64,000 nt of DNA, taken from NCBI RefSeq assembly GCF_001653235.2, contig NC_035794.1:3472001-3536000 (forward strand), given 5' to 3'. The notes beneath the pieces were generated by a model that was given only the letters and a program-made list of their open reading frames with translations, was not told the DNA's origin and made no database searches. The stretch is from Pochonia chlamydosporia 170 (lineage: Eukaryota > Ascomycota > Sordariomycetes > Hypocreales > Clavicipitaceae). Positions 10,132 to 20,392 of the stretch are shown one piece after another (the first letter of the stretch is position 1; every line of letters begins with the position of its first letter). Made by a program: the position numbers and the translations under genes.

Positions 10132-12027
10132 CTATGCTCGTCCTGTGACATGGGCGTCTTCAAATGTCAGTGTGAGTACCTGGTGTAAGCTCCATGTCCG
10201 CTGGAAACACCGCATTATATCATGTCTACCCGTGGTAGTCCAACTTATATACATTCGTTCGGCTTCATATTTTGATATTGAACCTTCCGTTGCTGATTGC
10301 TCGAAATGCTTTTCAAATAACTTCTTGCCTCCTAATGACCACACGTCTCCGATGACTTTTATAGCAATGTCTGAGCTCTGATCATGATGCCGATTTGGCT
10401 GCTGTATGTAGTTATCGATAATCTCCTTTCCACCGTATTTCCACTTCTTCCATACGACTTTCATCGCTTCGCTCGGTATTGGAATAACCAAGCTTTTGTT
10501 GATCCTAAAAAATTGTACAAAGTACTGCTCCCCACCTGCGTCCCATAGGAACTTGATAGCCTCGCCTTCCACAGGCGACAGAGGTTTAGTGCGATTCGAC
10601 GCGGTGGAAGCATTTATCATGTTCAAACATCTTGTAGCGGCCTGAAAAAACTCACTCGTTGCATGTAACCCAGAGGCTCGCATGAGAAGAAGCTCTGCGA
10701 TTGTATCCCCGAAGGTCTCGTTGAGTTTAGCGGCCTTGAACGCCTCGCTGGGAGTCGGGAGTGCGGATTTCGCGTGATCAGAAAACATCCTCATGATTTC
10801 TAGGCCTCGTGCCCTATTACCTGCGGCAGTTGTGACAGCTGCCGCAGAAACCCTCGCGTCTTCCCCTCGCTGTAAAATTCGACGAATGTTTTCCACTCCC
10901 GTGTCCAAAGCGGCATAAGTTTTGAGTGCTCGTCCGTTCAGATCCTCCAAACCAGTCAAGAATTGTTCTATTTCCATACGAGCCGAGATCTCAGCACCAT
11001 ATAAGTATCGGCCAGCTTCCAGAATTACGTCTTCAACAGACTTTGTGTAATCTGCAATGAGATGGGGAGTATTTTGTAAGTCTGAAGCCATTCCCAGAAG
11101 CGCAAATATCTTGTCACGGGGGTCACGCGCTTTACTTCCCCGGAATTTTTGCAATAGGTGGTAAAGGTCTCGTGTTTCATCCCACCAGGAATCTTGTCGC
11201 AGAGGCCCAGGCATTATATCCAGCACCTCCTTGCATGGAGATTTAACCGTTGCTTGAAGAAGATTAGGTGCCTGTGTGAAGACTCTCGACGAAACCGCCT
11301 GAGTGCCACAACAAATTTGAGCTGCTCTAGCATTGGCGACTTCTTGTAAGATCCACACCCTTTCAAACCAAGGTGCATTAAGAAGCTTTTCCAGACCTTT
11401 CTGCTGTAAATCGAGTAGATCCGGATATTTCTCCGCAAGGCTGCGTTGCACTGTTGACCAGAGTTGGGACCAATCGCGGCATTTTTGCTGATTAGATTGC
11501 TGTTGTAGGAGCCGAAGGGATTCCATTAAGGCTTTTGTCTCATAGTCAGCAGGGCCTAACCAGCAGATCACTTTTGTAGCCGTCTGATAAATGCGTCCCA
11601 TCTGTTGGACTTGATGCCCTTGCTCGGTCTTGTTGTTCTGGTCGATGCAAATTGCGTCTATCCACAAGATCCGGTCACAATTTTCAAGACGTAGGTACTG
11701 AAGGGCGGTGTAAAGTGAATACGTGACGCCTAGTTCTTTGTTGTTTAGAGTTATTGTTTCCTCGCGCGTTGGGCTACCCCATGTGTATGATAGTGCTTTG
11801 AACGGCATGACAGACTCTGGCCGATCGAACCACGCTTCAAAGAGCTCGCCAGATATACTGGATCCATACGAACCCTTGAAAAGAATGAAAAGTCGAAATC
11901 CAGGTCGATCGAGGTCTATGGGTTTATAGGAGAAGAGTGCCATTCTGCTGACAACGCCTTTGTCAGGCTTATGGAAACTTTGTATAACGAAGATATCGGG
12001 AAGAGACTCGAGCACTGGATATGGCAC
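10132..12027 (-). CDS. HET-domain (heterokaryon incompatibility) protein
   Basis: One uninterrupted exon, 631 codons from ATG 12027. An in-frame ATG at 11943 (MALFSYKPIDLDRPGFRL) matches the usual start of this family and would give 603 residues. The HET domain spans roughly residues 75-260: FKALSYTWGSPTREETITL, RILWIDAICIDQNN, MGRIYQTATKVICWLGPA and WFERVWILQEVANA. DPRDKIFALLGMASD follows near residue 325, as is typical. HET proteins trigger cell death when unlike strains fuse, and many act downstream of NLR receptors. No NACHT or ankyrin part is present; the C-terminal 280 residues are helical with no domain I recognise. The gene sits next to a transposon graveyard, a common setting for fast-evolving HET genes. 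Confidence 0.93.
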   Translation of the reverse strand: MPYPVLESLPDIFVIQSFHKPDKGVVSRMALFSYKPIDLDRPGFRLFILFKGSYGSSISGELFEAWFDRPESVMPFKALSYTWGSPTREETITLNNKELGVTYSLYTALQYLRLENCDRILWIDAICIDQNNKTEQGHQVQQMGRIYQTATKVICWLGPADYETKALMESLRLLQQQSNQQKCRDWSQLWSTVQRSLAEKYPDLLDLQQKGLEKLLNAPWFERVWILQEVANARAAQICCGTQAVSSRVFTQAPNLLQATVKSPCKEVLDIMPGPLRQDSWWDETRDLYHLLQKFRGSKARDPRDKIFALLGMASDLQNTPHLIADYTKSVEDVILEAGRYLYGAEISARMEIEQFLTGLEDLNGRALKTYAALDTGVENIRRILQRGEDARVSAAAVTTAAGNRARGLEIMRMFSDHAKSALPTPSEAFKAAKLNETFGDTIAELLLMRASGLHATSEFFQAATRCLNMINASTASNRTKPLSPVEGEAIKFLWDAGGEQYFVQFFRINKSLVIPIPSEAMKVVWKKWKYGGKEIIDNYIQQPNRHHDQSSDIAIKVIGDVWSLGGKKLFEKHFEQSATEGSISKYEAERMYISWTTTGRHDIMRCFQRTWSLHQVLTLTFEDAHVTGRA

Positions 12028-13489
12028 TATTTCGCATTTCCAGAATACCCGCGAACTGATGCCTCTGCTTCGTTCTTCGGTTCGCTGATAATCTGCAATC
12101 TGTAGACGCCAGTGATCAGATTGGTGCTTTCAGTAGGCGGTGCGTTCGAGTTCCATGCAACGTAGTTGATGGTGTTCTTGGCGTTCAACCTACACGTGCC
12201 ACGCTTTAAGCATAGAATGATATGACTTGTGTCGTACACTCAAGTATGAGTTGATTCCTGCAACTTCTCGGACTTCAGTGTTTGGGGGTTCGGTACGCAC
12301 ATCGTTGGCACCCAACGCAGCCCGGCGATCGTTCAGGTAGCACAACCATGTGATGGAGGGAGCAAGAAAGAAGGATTGTGTTGCAATTATGCATTCCAAG
12401 TTCAGCTGAACGCTACCATACACTCTCTCCGAAGCCACGATTGGTAGCCGATGAGGCTGATGCTGCGGCCGGACCGGTTTGGTAGGCAGCACGCAGAACG
12501 TACCTCATATGGGCTTGATGGCCAAAGCAGGCACATTTGCCAGTCACCGCGATGTCTCACAGGGCATTGGTTGTTATCTGTCAGAAGGTGGCGAAGTCTT
12601 AGGCTGCCACTCCTCAACGAGGCTGTCAACCTGTCTTGCACTGCCCAGAACCCATACCACATTAGAACGCCCGTCCGCAGACTGGCATAGATTCCGCCTT
12701 TGTGACAATAGCCACCTCTTTCAGGTGAGACAATTGGTGCAGACTGAATGCAATTTTGGTGAGGCTGTCGACAGCAAAGTTTAGCGCAAGCAGTGCATTG
12801 CCCACGCAAACATGCAGATTGGTGAAGGATACAGTGACTCCCTTGTTCAAAGACTGTGTTGTCCATTGCAGATACTCCTACATCTGCTTAACAACTTAAA
12901 CATTTCATGCTTTCCGAGGAAAGCTCAATGAGTGTCCTTTGCAGGACGCCCAGTCTTGAAAGTTAATCTGACCTTCAGTCCGTGGAACGTGAGCCTAAAT
13001 CTCGAACGACTTGCATTTCCGAGGCGGACACGACAATTAGTTTTGCAACAGTCAATTGCAAAACCCTAACACCGAAGAGGCTACTTCGGCCATATCTAGA
13101 AACATCAACGTGGTGCGAATCGTTTGACTTTCCTGTGACATGATATAACCCGAAATCCAGACGATTGTGCACCTGAATGAACAGAGCCAGCTTATTGCAT
13201 AGATCTTGCGCCTTCACGTATCATTGTCAGCTTTGCGCTTCCAACATTGATGTTGCAGAATAAAACGATAGACAATTTGAGCTACATGCAGCTTTCGGAG
13301 ATTTCAGTTTTGTCCAATTAGAAAACAGCTGCGCTGAAAGAACGCAAACCCCAACATGAAACCAAATTCCACCACGAAAAAAAAGCCATTGGCCCGCTCG
13401 ATACGGACTTCCTCCAGTTAGTTTCCCCTGTTCATTGGCCTTAGCCTTCTGGGAAAGAAACCAAAGTGACGGGCAGCCCCAGATCCGTC
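12028..13489. other. Gene-poor stretch between the HET and NmrA-like genes
   Basis: Several overlapping frames of 60-154 codons occur on both strands (the largest at 12402-12866 minus). None shows a domain, signal peptide or splice continuity. The left part is the likely HET promoter. No gene is called. Confidence 0.55.
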
Positions 13490-13619
13490 TTAGATCCCAA
13501 GTTCCAAACATTTCATCGTATCCAGTATAGGACATCCCACAATTCTTGTACATTGGTGTATTCGTATGCATCTATTTATTCGCTCAAATCCCTTCCTATA
13601 CAAGCCGTTGTCTAGGCCG

Positions 13620-13641
13620 NNNNNNNNNNNNNNNNNNNNNN
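13620..13641. other. Assembly gap (22 Ns)
   Basis: Twenty-two consecutive N bases interrupt the 3' end of the NmrA-like gene. The size may be a placeholder, so the frame across it cannot be trusted. Confidence 0.99.
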
Positions 13642-14697
13642 GCTGCAGGACCTTGACCAAATCTATCCCAGCCCTAGTAGACTCATCCAAGCTCTCATCC
13701 GGCAAGCCAAGCAGCTGATTCTGGGCCTTGGCCGAGACATCATTCGGATCATCTGGGTAAAATGTCCTCGCGTACAACATCTTGCTAAAACCAGCCATGT
13801 TGCCATTTCTAACTTGCGCCAGGCCATCCTCGTATCTCTTCTTGGTGGCCTCGTGCGTGACTGTCCAGTCAGCATCAGTAGTGCCAGTGACGCGCTTGAC
13901 ACTCTCAAATATGTCGTTTTGGCTGACTACAAAACTTTTAATGCAAACCGCCTTATTGAGAAACGCTGAAAGAGTAAGACTTTTGTCATTTTCGTCGTCG
14001 GGAAGTTCTTTGAGGCTGAGAACCTTGGCCACGGCTCGCCCAACCTGCGATAAGGTCGACGTCGAGTTCTTGGTGTTGCCATCATCATAAAGCGTCAGGG
14101 AACGCTTGTCAAAGTCGAATCCAAAGCGCGCCTCACCGCCTGCGAGGCTATAGTCGTACCAAAATCCACAACACACAGTGATCCACTGCATGCCAAGCTT
14201 CTCAATTTCGTCCCTGTTGGATTTTGCAACAGGTCCCAGCATCGTCTCCTCCCCGAGTTTGATGTTGTCAATGTCACCGCCGTACCCATTGGGCATAATG
14301 TAGGGAACGCCAGCCTTGGCAGCCGCCTGGACGAGCTTGCTATGGGTGTCGCGGGGTGCAGTGGGAGCCATGGTGATAATGAGGAAATGCTGGTCCCTCA
14401 GCGCGGCTATGATGGTAGACTGGTCGTTGTAATCGACTGGGGCGACGAGCACGCCCTCGGGGAGTTTGTTACTGCTGTCCTTGCGAGTGAGGGCTTTGAC
14501 TGTATGTTTTCCGGTTTTAAGGAGCGCAGCGGCGATATGCCATCCGATGGTACCTCCGGCCTTAGTTGGACGGATGTGTTAGTATTTCGTAACTTATGCA
14601 AGTCTCGGTGTTGACGACATGTACTTACCCCGACGATGGCGACGTTCTCGATAGCATTGCTGAAGCCGGCAGGCTGGTTCTTCGCATACTTGCTCAT
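13642..14697 (-). CDS. NmrA-like NAD(P)-binding protein, 3' end lost in an assembly gap
   Basis: Exon 1 is 14697-14629 and exon 2 runs from 14560, with a 68-nt GTAAGT...TAAG intron. The join makes a Rossmann dinucleotide fold, NVAIVGAGGTIGWHIAAAL (GxxGxxG near residue 23), followed by KTGKHTVKALTRKDSSNKLP, where the basic residues suit NADP(H). FLIITMAPTAPRDTHSKLVQ and AGVPYIMPNGYGGDI are typical of NmrA/isoflavone-reductase-like proteins, which act as redox sensors or reductases on aromatic compounds. The catalytic Tyr/Lys pair of classical SDRs is not evident. The frame reaches a run of 22 Ns at 13620-13641. If that length is real, the frame continues to a stop at 13490, but the tail there has no family similarity, so the true end is uncertain. 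Confidence 0.85.
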
Positions 14698-15320
14698 TTT
14701 GGCAGTTCTTCAGTCAGTTGCACGTAGAGCTGAATATTTCAAATGCCCTAGTCAAGCATGGTCACTGTCTTGTGCGGAACAAGTTCGTCCTTTATACATT
14801 TCAGACAAGTCGCAATGACGTACCACGACTTGTTAAATCCGACCAGAGCTGGAAACCCCGACAATATTTTGCATTAATCTGGCCAGATTCAACCCTTGTT
14901 TCGCTCAAAACACTTGATGCAATTGTTCATAGTGGTGCTTATGGGAGCCCGCTCTTCTCGGCCGCAGTAGCCGCAGCAGCCGCAACGGCCAAGCAAAGAA
15001 TTGCGGAAACACAAATGCGGAAAAAGTCTAAGTGACTAAATCCGCAACAACCGCAGCAGCCGCATTACAAGCCGCTTGAGTCGGCTTTACGATTCTTACT
15101 CTTCTACGAACGGAGGGAGGAGCTCCGAGCATGTGTCTCTCAACACCGAGTATGAGGAAGCTGAAAATCCCGTGAAGATTACAAATCCCTCTTTACCTCT
15201 TTAACCTGCGCAGTGCTAATACCTGAATACAACACACATTGCTCAACAACACCATTTTCATGCTGGTTGAGCAATTAATGCTGCTGCGTGGAGTTAACAA
15301 TTCTAAAAGTCGCCCTGCCG
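14698..15320. other. Intergenic, with a GCAGCC-type triplet-rich patch
   Basis: This is the promoter side of the NmrA-like gene and the 3' flank of the Zn2Cys6 gene. Repeated CCGCAGCAGCCGCAA-like units lie at about 14964-14985 and 15040-15065. A frame at 14718-15035 plus covers the first patch but shows no recognisable protein. Confidence 0.55.
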
Positions 15321-17081
15321 CTACAACTGTGCGTCATGGCCGAGCATCGATAGATATGGTTCGAAGAGGAACTGTTCCCAGTCCATCTCCCAGCCCATGT
15401 CTGACATAACGTTATCAGGCTCAGAATCTGGCTGCCCTTCGAACGACTGATAGCTCGACTCAACTGCTTCCAGCTGGGTAAGCTCCTTTCGCTTCTTCGC
15501 CGTATGGAGGCTGAGCAAATGCCGCGCCATGGACAATGCCTCACGCGTCAGACCCGTGTCGGCAGCCTTGACGAGACTCTCCAAGCCCTTGAAAGCAGTG
15601 GCGATGTGCGCAGATGATGCAGGCGTGTCGATGGCCAACAGGACGCAGGTATACTGGAAGACACTACCGATGAGGTTCCAGAACAGACGCCCTTGGTTAG
15701 CTAGCTGTTGAGCCGCATCCACTGCAGCGTTGCCACTATCAATTATGAGGTTGATGATGTCGTCCGATATACCCATCTTGAGCTGGTAAATGCGTCGATA
15801 GAAACAAAATGCAAGGTCCGCTTTGGTCACCAACAGAAACGGATGAGTTAATGGGAGCTTGTCCAATGCTTTGAGACGCTCAAATAGCTCCTCTCGAGGA
15901 GATGAGGGCTGACAGTCGAGGTGGAATGGAGAATTTGGCGCCGGGATAATCTGGGCCATTTGAACAAACTGGTCGGCAACGGACCCTGATTTCGGGCTGA
16001 TGGCTTGGCACGTCACGGCTCGAAATCGCACAGACGAGCGATCGTACTCATATGACAGTAAGGTATGTCCGGCCCAGGAGATCCAGAATATTCGTCTCAG
16101 CCGGTCCGCATCGTGCCCATTTGATGCCATCTTTTTGATGTTTTCCTCTTCGTGCAGACCTACCGCCTCGATTAGGTGCATGGCAGTGCACGACGCAATC
16201 CAGGCATTGTTGGGGCGGCTCGTAGCCCGTAAGTAAAACACACGCATGGCCCAAGCAATGATGTGGTCGATGCCCAGCATGCGCATGGATGCCGGATCGT
16301 CGAGAATGGCTTTTGCGTACTGCACCAGGTCAGATTCTCGCGGGTGTCTGTTTGGGGATAGAAACGACCCAAGAGCGGCGACGCCAGCTGCCACAGCACC
16401 AAAGGCGATCATGGTACTGCCGGAGCCATGGTAATAATCTCGACATCGCTGAGCGTAGATTACCGGGTCCAGATAGTCGCTGATAGGTGCCAGGGCCGAG
16501 AAGTACACAGCAGAGAAGAGGCCAAGGTCTTCCTCCAAGATGAGCGTTCCCAGCAAGAGATGCGAGTTAGCAGCCTCCTCTGGTCGGATGCCAAAGTTGA
16601 ACGCAAGCGAGTGCATCTTGGAAGGGCTGTCGGAGCCGAGAGCACTGCCCAGGATGTGCGGGAATGCCATGACTGCTGATGCCCCGGCGTATCTAGACTT
16701 GTGCTCATCGAAGATGCCGGCAGACTCCGAGCTGTTACCGATATCCTTGAACGAGCCGGCGCCGGTCCCGAGTCCGAAGGTGGGGCTCCTCCTCTCCGGA
16801 TCATCGGCTTCGCGGGCGTTTGGCTGAGGCTCTGCATCCTGAGACTGGCTGGCGGAACCCTGCCTTGATGTGGCTGTCCGGCTTGCCGTGTTCCTTCTGC
16901 TGTTGATGCTGGCGCGCTTGGCTTGAGGAGCACCAGTGGCGTCGTCGTCGACGTAGCTGCAGTTGTATTCATAGGTTGTGCACATGCCACAAGGGTATGC
17001 GGCGTCGCATTTGCGTTTGCGCTGGTGGCAAGGAATGCATGCCTTTCTCGCACGCTTGCGCCTTGTCATTGTCATTGACAT
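15321..17081 (-). CDS. Zn(II)2Cys6 transcription factor
   Basis: A single exon; ATG 17081 gives 586 residues with the zinc cluster at the very N-terminus, as is usual; an in-frame ATG at 17171 would add 30 residues. The binuclear cluster is perfect, C-x2-C-x6-C-x5-C-x2-C-x6-C (Cys 15, 18, 25, 31, 34 and 41: KACIPCHQRKRKC...CGMC). A Ser/Thr/Gln-rich linker follows, then a fungal-specific middle homology region (about residues 185-480) with YAQRCRDYYHG and IIAWAMRVFYLRATSRPNNAW. The acidic C-terminus (EQFLFEPYLSML) may be an activation region. The gene is divergent from the citrate synthase gene across 1.35 kb, which hints at but does not prove local control. Confidence 0.94.
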   Translation of the reverse strand: MSMTMTRRKRARKACIPCHQRKRKCDAAYPCGMCTTYEYNCSYVDDDATGAPQAKRASINSRRNTASRTATSRQGSASQSQDAEPQPNAREADDPERRSPTFGLGTGAGSFKDIGNSSESAGIFDEHKSRYAGASAVMAFPHILGSALGSDSPSKMHSLAFNFGIRPEEAANSHLLLGTLILEEDLGLFSAVYFSALAPISDYLDPVIYAQRCRDYYHGSGSTMIAFGAVAAGVAALGSFLSPNRHPRESDLVQYAKAILDDPASMRMLGIDHIIAWAMRVFYLRATSRPNNAWIASCTAMHLIEAVGLHEEENIKKMASNGHDADRLRRIFWISWAGHTLLSYEYDRSSVRFRAVTCQAISPKSGSVADQFVQMAQIIPAPNSPFHLDCQPSSPREELFERLKALDKLPLTHPFLLVTKADLAFCFYRRIYQLKMGISDDIINLIIDSGNAAVDAAQQLANQGRLFWNLIGSVFQYTCVLLAIDTPASSAHIATAFKGLESLVKAADTGLTREALSMARHLLSLHTAKKRKELTQLEAVESSYQSFEGQPDSEPDNVMSDMGWEMDWEQFLFEPYLSMLGHDAQL

Positions 17082-18433
17082 GGTTGCCAAGTGTGTGTGA
17101 GTTTGAACATCAGCAGTCCGGCCGCCGCGTAAGGAAAATATTGGGGGAGCGGAGGATCCACTGGTAAGCACAACGAGGGTATGTCATTTAACTGAATGGG
17201 TTTGGGTTGGTGCTGGATTTCTTCGTGGTCGGCAACCCCATCAGGTTGAACAGATTGTTGGTATCATAAGTTCTTGATCCAGCTGTTGTTGTTGTTGAAA
17301 TCAACTGTCCCCGGATCTAGCGAAAATGTCCTTCTCCTGTCACGTGGTGAGATTTGCTGTCGCGGCCGTAATGTCTTTGGCCATCACTGCTGGTGCGTAA
17401 AGTCTTGTGTTGTGGATGGGCATGCAAGTCTACTACGAAATGGAGGAAAATTCGTTAGGGTGAGTATTCTTAATGGCTTTGCTACAAATTTAGCCGACCA
17501 AGGATTTGAAGCGACTTGGTCGTTCTCCCGAGTACTTCGTGGTCGACCAGGTGGTAAGCTGGAGCACAGCATGCTGTGCAAGTCTGCGCACCCAAGGGGC
17601 ACTAAACTGGTTCTCTTATGCAGCTATTTGATGCTTTAGGCCATTATAGAACATTGAAGCCAATGATCCTCTCCGCCTGCCTCAACAAGCTTCACTTGGC
17701 TTTGTTGGTTCACATCACGACCTTTTCGTCATCGAATCTAGGGTAGCAACCGAAATTTTCAACGGCGACGCGACGCGATATGAACTCCATACAGCGTCGC
17801 GTAGATCAAAGTAAAATGAAGCAAGCCACGGCACAAGAGTAAAACTCATCTTACATGTTCCAAAGGCGCTATTGCCTGGTTGCCATCATGGACCATCCAG
17901 TAGAGCCAACCTGTTTAATCCCTCATGGCGACCGTCTTGCCGTTACCACATGGAAGACCAAATCGTTACACATGCTCACACCAAACGGTTCGCAATCCCG
18001 CAACATCTAATTGGGCATCAAAGACCAACAACCTGAAAATGTCCAGATGACAACCATCGATGCGACGCAGCACAAATATGCACGTGCGGTTCCGTTGATC
18101 CGGAAGGGCCTGGCTGAGTGGCTGTTTTGGCTGACCCAATTATTTTGACAAGTGGATGCCTCGGTCTTGACGAGCCACAATCCCGAGTTGAGCCGTTTCA
18201 TATGCCAAGGTTGCGACAACACTCAAGACTCGAAACACTCAAAAGCAGGATTACAACCACGGCTATCTGGTGTTGCAACATCCACAGATTGATTTGACGC
18301 GTTCCACTCACTTGTTTTACCAGCTTTCTTACGTGGTGTTCCAACAGATCTCATTGCGCCTCTCACCTTGCCCTCGGCAATCCCCCTAAACTCACAAACC
18401 TCTCACTCTGCTTCCTCACATCACCGCGCCAAC
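17082..18433. other. Divergent promoter region between regulator and citrate synthase
   Basis: Only short frames; no gene is called. Pyrimidine-rich DNA at about 18350-18430 directly upstream of the citrate synthase ATG is typical of fungal core promoters. No specific binding site is claimed. Confidence 0.55.
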
Positions 18434-20032
18434 ATGACTGTCAAAACCGTCCCTCGTCAGTCACTAACGGTGATTGACAATCGCACCGGCAAGAACTATG
18501 AGCTCCCCATTCAGCACAACTCAGTTCTGGCCACCGACATCAAGAAGATCAAGGCCCAGTCGCAACAAGACCGTGCCGAGGATGAGACGAGCCAAGGACT
18601 CAGAGTCTACGACCCAGCTTACATGAACACGGCTGTCGTTCAAAGTAAAATCACCTACATCAACGGACAAGACGGCATTCTGCGATACCGCGGCTACCCA
18701 ATTGAGCAGCTCGTCAACAAGAGCAATTTCCTGGAATCCGCGTTCCTCCTCATATACGGCGAGCTGCCCACCGGCTCCCAGTACCAGAGCTGGCAGGATG
18801 AGATCATGCACCACACGTACATCCACAGCGACATCGAGGGCATGTTCAAGTCCTTCCGTTATGACTCTCACCCCATGTCCATGATGACATCTGCGTTCGC
18901 GACTCTTGGCGCCTTCGCACCCGAGGCGAATCCCTCGCTGCAGGGCCAGAAGCTGTACACGGATGCTGCGACGGGTGATCTCGCAGCGCTTCAAGTCCTA
19001 GACAAGCAAATTCTCCGTATCATTGGTAAGGCGCCGACTCTCGCAGCCGCGTCGTATCGTATGCGACAGGGTCGGCCGTTCAACCGACCTGCACAGGGTC
19101 TCTCCTACACCGGCAACTTCCTGTACTTGCTTGACAATCTATCTGGACACGAGTACCGTCCGCACCCGGTTCTTGAAAAGGCCCTGGACGCCTTGTTCAT
19201 CATTCACGCCGACCACGAGGTGAACTGTTCGACCGCGACCGTTCTCCAAGTCGGCAGTTCGTTGGTAGATCCGTACAGCGCCGTCGCAGCCGGTTGTGCC
19301 GCGCTCTACGGGCCATCTCACGGCGGCGCATCCGAGAGCGCTATCCGCATGTTGATGGAAATCGGGTCGCCTGAAAACGTCCCTGCTTTCATGGCCAAGG
19401 TTGAGAAGCGCGAGCGCGTCCTGGTCGGGTTCGGCCACCGCGTCTACAAGAACGTGGACCCGCGTTCAAAGGCCATCCGTGAACTCGCCGAGGAAGTCTT
19501 TGAGGTTACTGGCCGCAACAAGCTGCTTGACACGGCGTTGGCCCTTGCCAAACTTGCCGGGGAGAGTGAGTTTATGCGCAGCCGCAATTTGTACCCCAAC
19601 GTGGACTTTTACTCTGGCCTGATCTATCAAGCCATGGGCTTTCCTCTAGAGTACGTGTCTTGTCTTTGTCTTTTACGCATTATGATTGAAGGAGCTCTAC
19701 TTCCAAGTTTGTCTATGCTTATTTTGGAAACTTTTACTGACGCATTTTGTAGCTTTTACCCCGTCCTGTTTGCTGTCCCTCGTTGCGTCGGATGGTTGGC
19801 CCACTGGCGCCAGCAGATGCTGAATCCATCTGGTGTCAAGATCTGGCGCCCAAGACAGTTGTATCTTGGCGAGGGACAGAGGGATTATGTCGACGTGGAG
19901 GGCAGACAGCAGAAGACTGATGCGGGTGCCTTTGCTGCGCCGTCGAAAGTTAGCCATGGGGGCGATAGCAAGAGAAACCAACTGGCTACTTATAGAGACG
20001 AGAGGGGCGAAATTTTCAAGCCAAAGTTGTAA
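18434..20032 (+). CDS. Citrate synthase, plant-peroxisomal/bacterial type
   Basis: Exons 18434-19650 and 19753-20032 give 498 residues. Condenses acetyl-CoA (or another acyl-CoA) with oxaloacetate. The catalytic triad is present: His296 (LYGPSHGGAS), His335 (VGFGHRVYKN) and Asp391 (YPNVDFYSGL). The splice makes GFPLDFYPVLFAVPRCVGWL, the family sequence. Similarity is to the plant peroxisomal and bacterial forms (GILRYRGYPIEQL, HEVNCSTATVLQ), not to the mitochondrial housekeeping enzyme. There is no clear mitochondrial presequence; the C-terminus KPKL is only a weak PTS1-like tripeptide, so peroxisomal location is possible but unproven. Related fungal enzymes occur in alkylcitrate pathways, but no fatty-acid or polyketide synthase lies nearby. 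The 102-nt intron keeps frame without a stop, so its retention would yield a 532-residue form. ATG 18434 (CCAACATGA) is preferred over an in-frame ATG at 18368. Confidence 0.94.
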   Translation: MTVKTVPRQSLTVIDNRTGKNYELPIQHNSVLATDIKKIKAQSQQDRAEDETSQGLRVYDPAYMNTAVVQSKITYINGQDGILRYRGYPIEQLVNKSNFLESAFLLIYGELPTGSQYQSWQDEIMHHTYIHSDIEGMFKSFRYDSHPMSMMTSAFATLGAFAPEANPSLQGQKLYTDAATGDLAALQVLDKQILRIIGKAPTLAAASYRMRQGRPFNRPAQGLSYTGNFLYLLDNLSGHEYRPHPVLEKALDALFIIHADHEVNCSTATVLQVGSSLVDPYSAVAAGCAALYGPSHGGASESAIRMLMEIGSPENVPAFMAKVEKRERVLVGFGHRVYKNVDPRSKAIRELAEEVFEVTGRNKLLDTALALAKLAGESEFMRSRNLYPNVDFYSGLIYQAMGFPLEYVSCLCLLRIMIEGALLPSLSMLILETFTDAFCSFYPVLFAVPRCVGWLAHWRQQMLNPSGVKIWRPRQLYLGEGQRDYVDVEGRQQKTDAGAFAAPSKVSHGGDSKRNQLATYRDERGEIFKPKL

Positions 20033-20392
20033 GAATGCGCCAGGCACATGTAGGATGGTAGAGTATCGAGACTACTTTGGATGGAGAGGCGCTCGAAAGG
20101 CGACTGTGTCCTAGATTGATTGGGAGGGAGGTTCATGGACAAGTTTATTTGTAGCCTTGTAAAATAGTACCCTTCTCTAGACTTTTAAACGACTCATTGA
20201 GCTACATTTATATTGATTCGGGGTATTTGGGACAAGTTCTGGTCACGGTCACCGTGGAGAGTAGTGGCGGGGGTGAAGGAGAGAAGCTCCTGGCATCACG
20301 GCGGTAGTGGTGAGACTGATCTGCATCACTATTCCAGTTGACAAAGCCTTCGGGATGTAAAATGCTGCCCACTGTTTAGGAACTGTGGTAGT
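20033..20392. other. Intergenic between convergent genes
   Basis: 3' flanks of the citrate synthase and the APH-like gene, which converge here. Nothing else seen. Confidence 0.6.

Noticed and set aside
12402..12866. 154-codon minus-strand frame overlapping several plus-strand frames
   Set aside because: Cys/Arg-rich random-looking sequence with competing frames; no recognised family.
14964..15065. CCGCAGCAGCCGCAA-type short repeats as a CRISPR-like array
   Set aside because: Irregular triplet-rich DNA without uniform repeats and spacers, and CRISPR arrays are not expected in a fungus.
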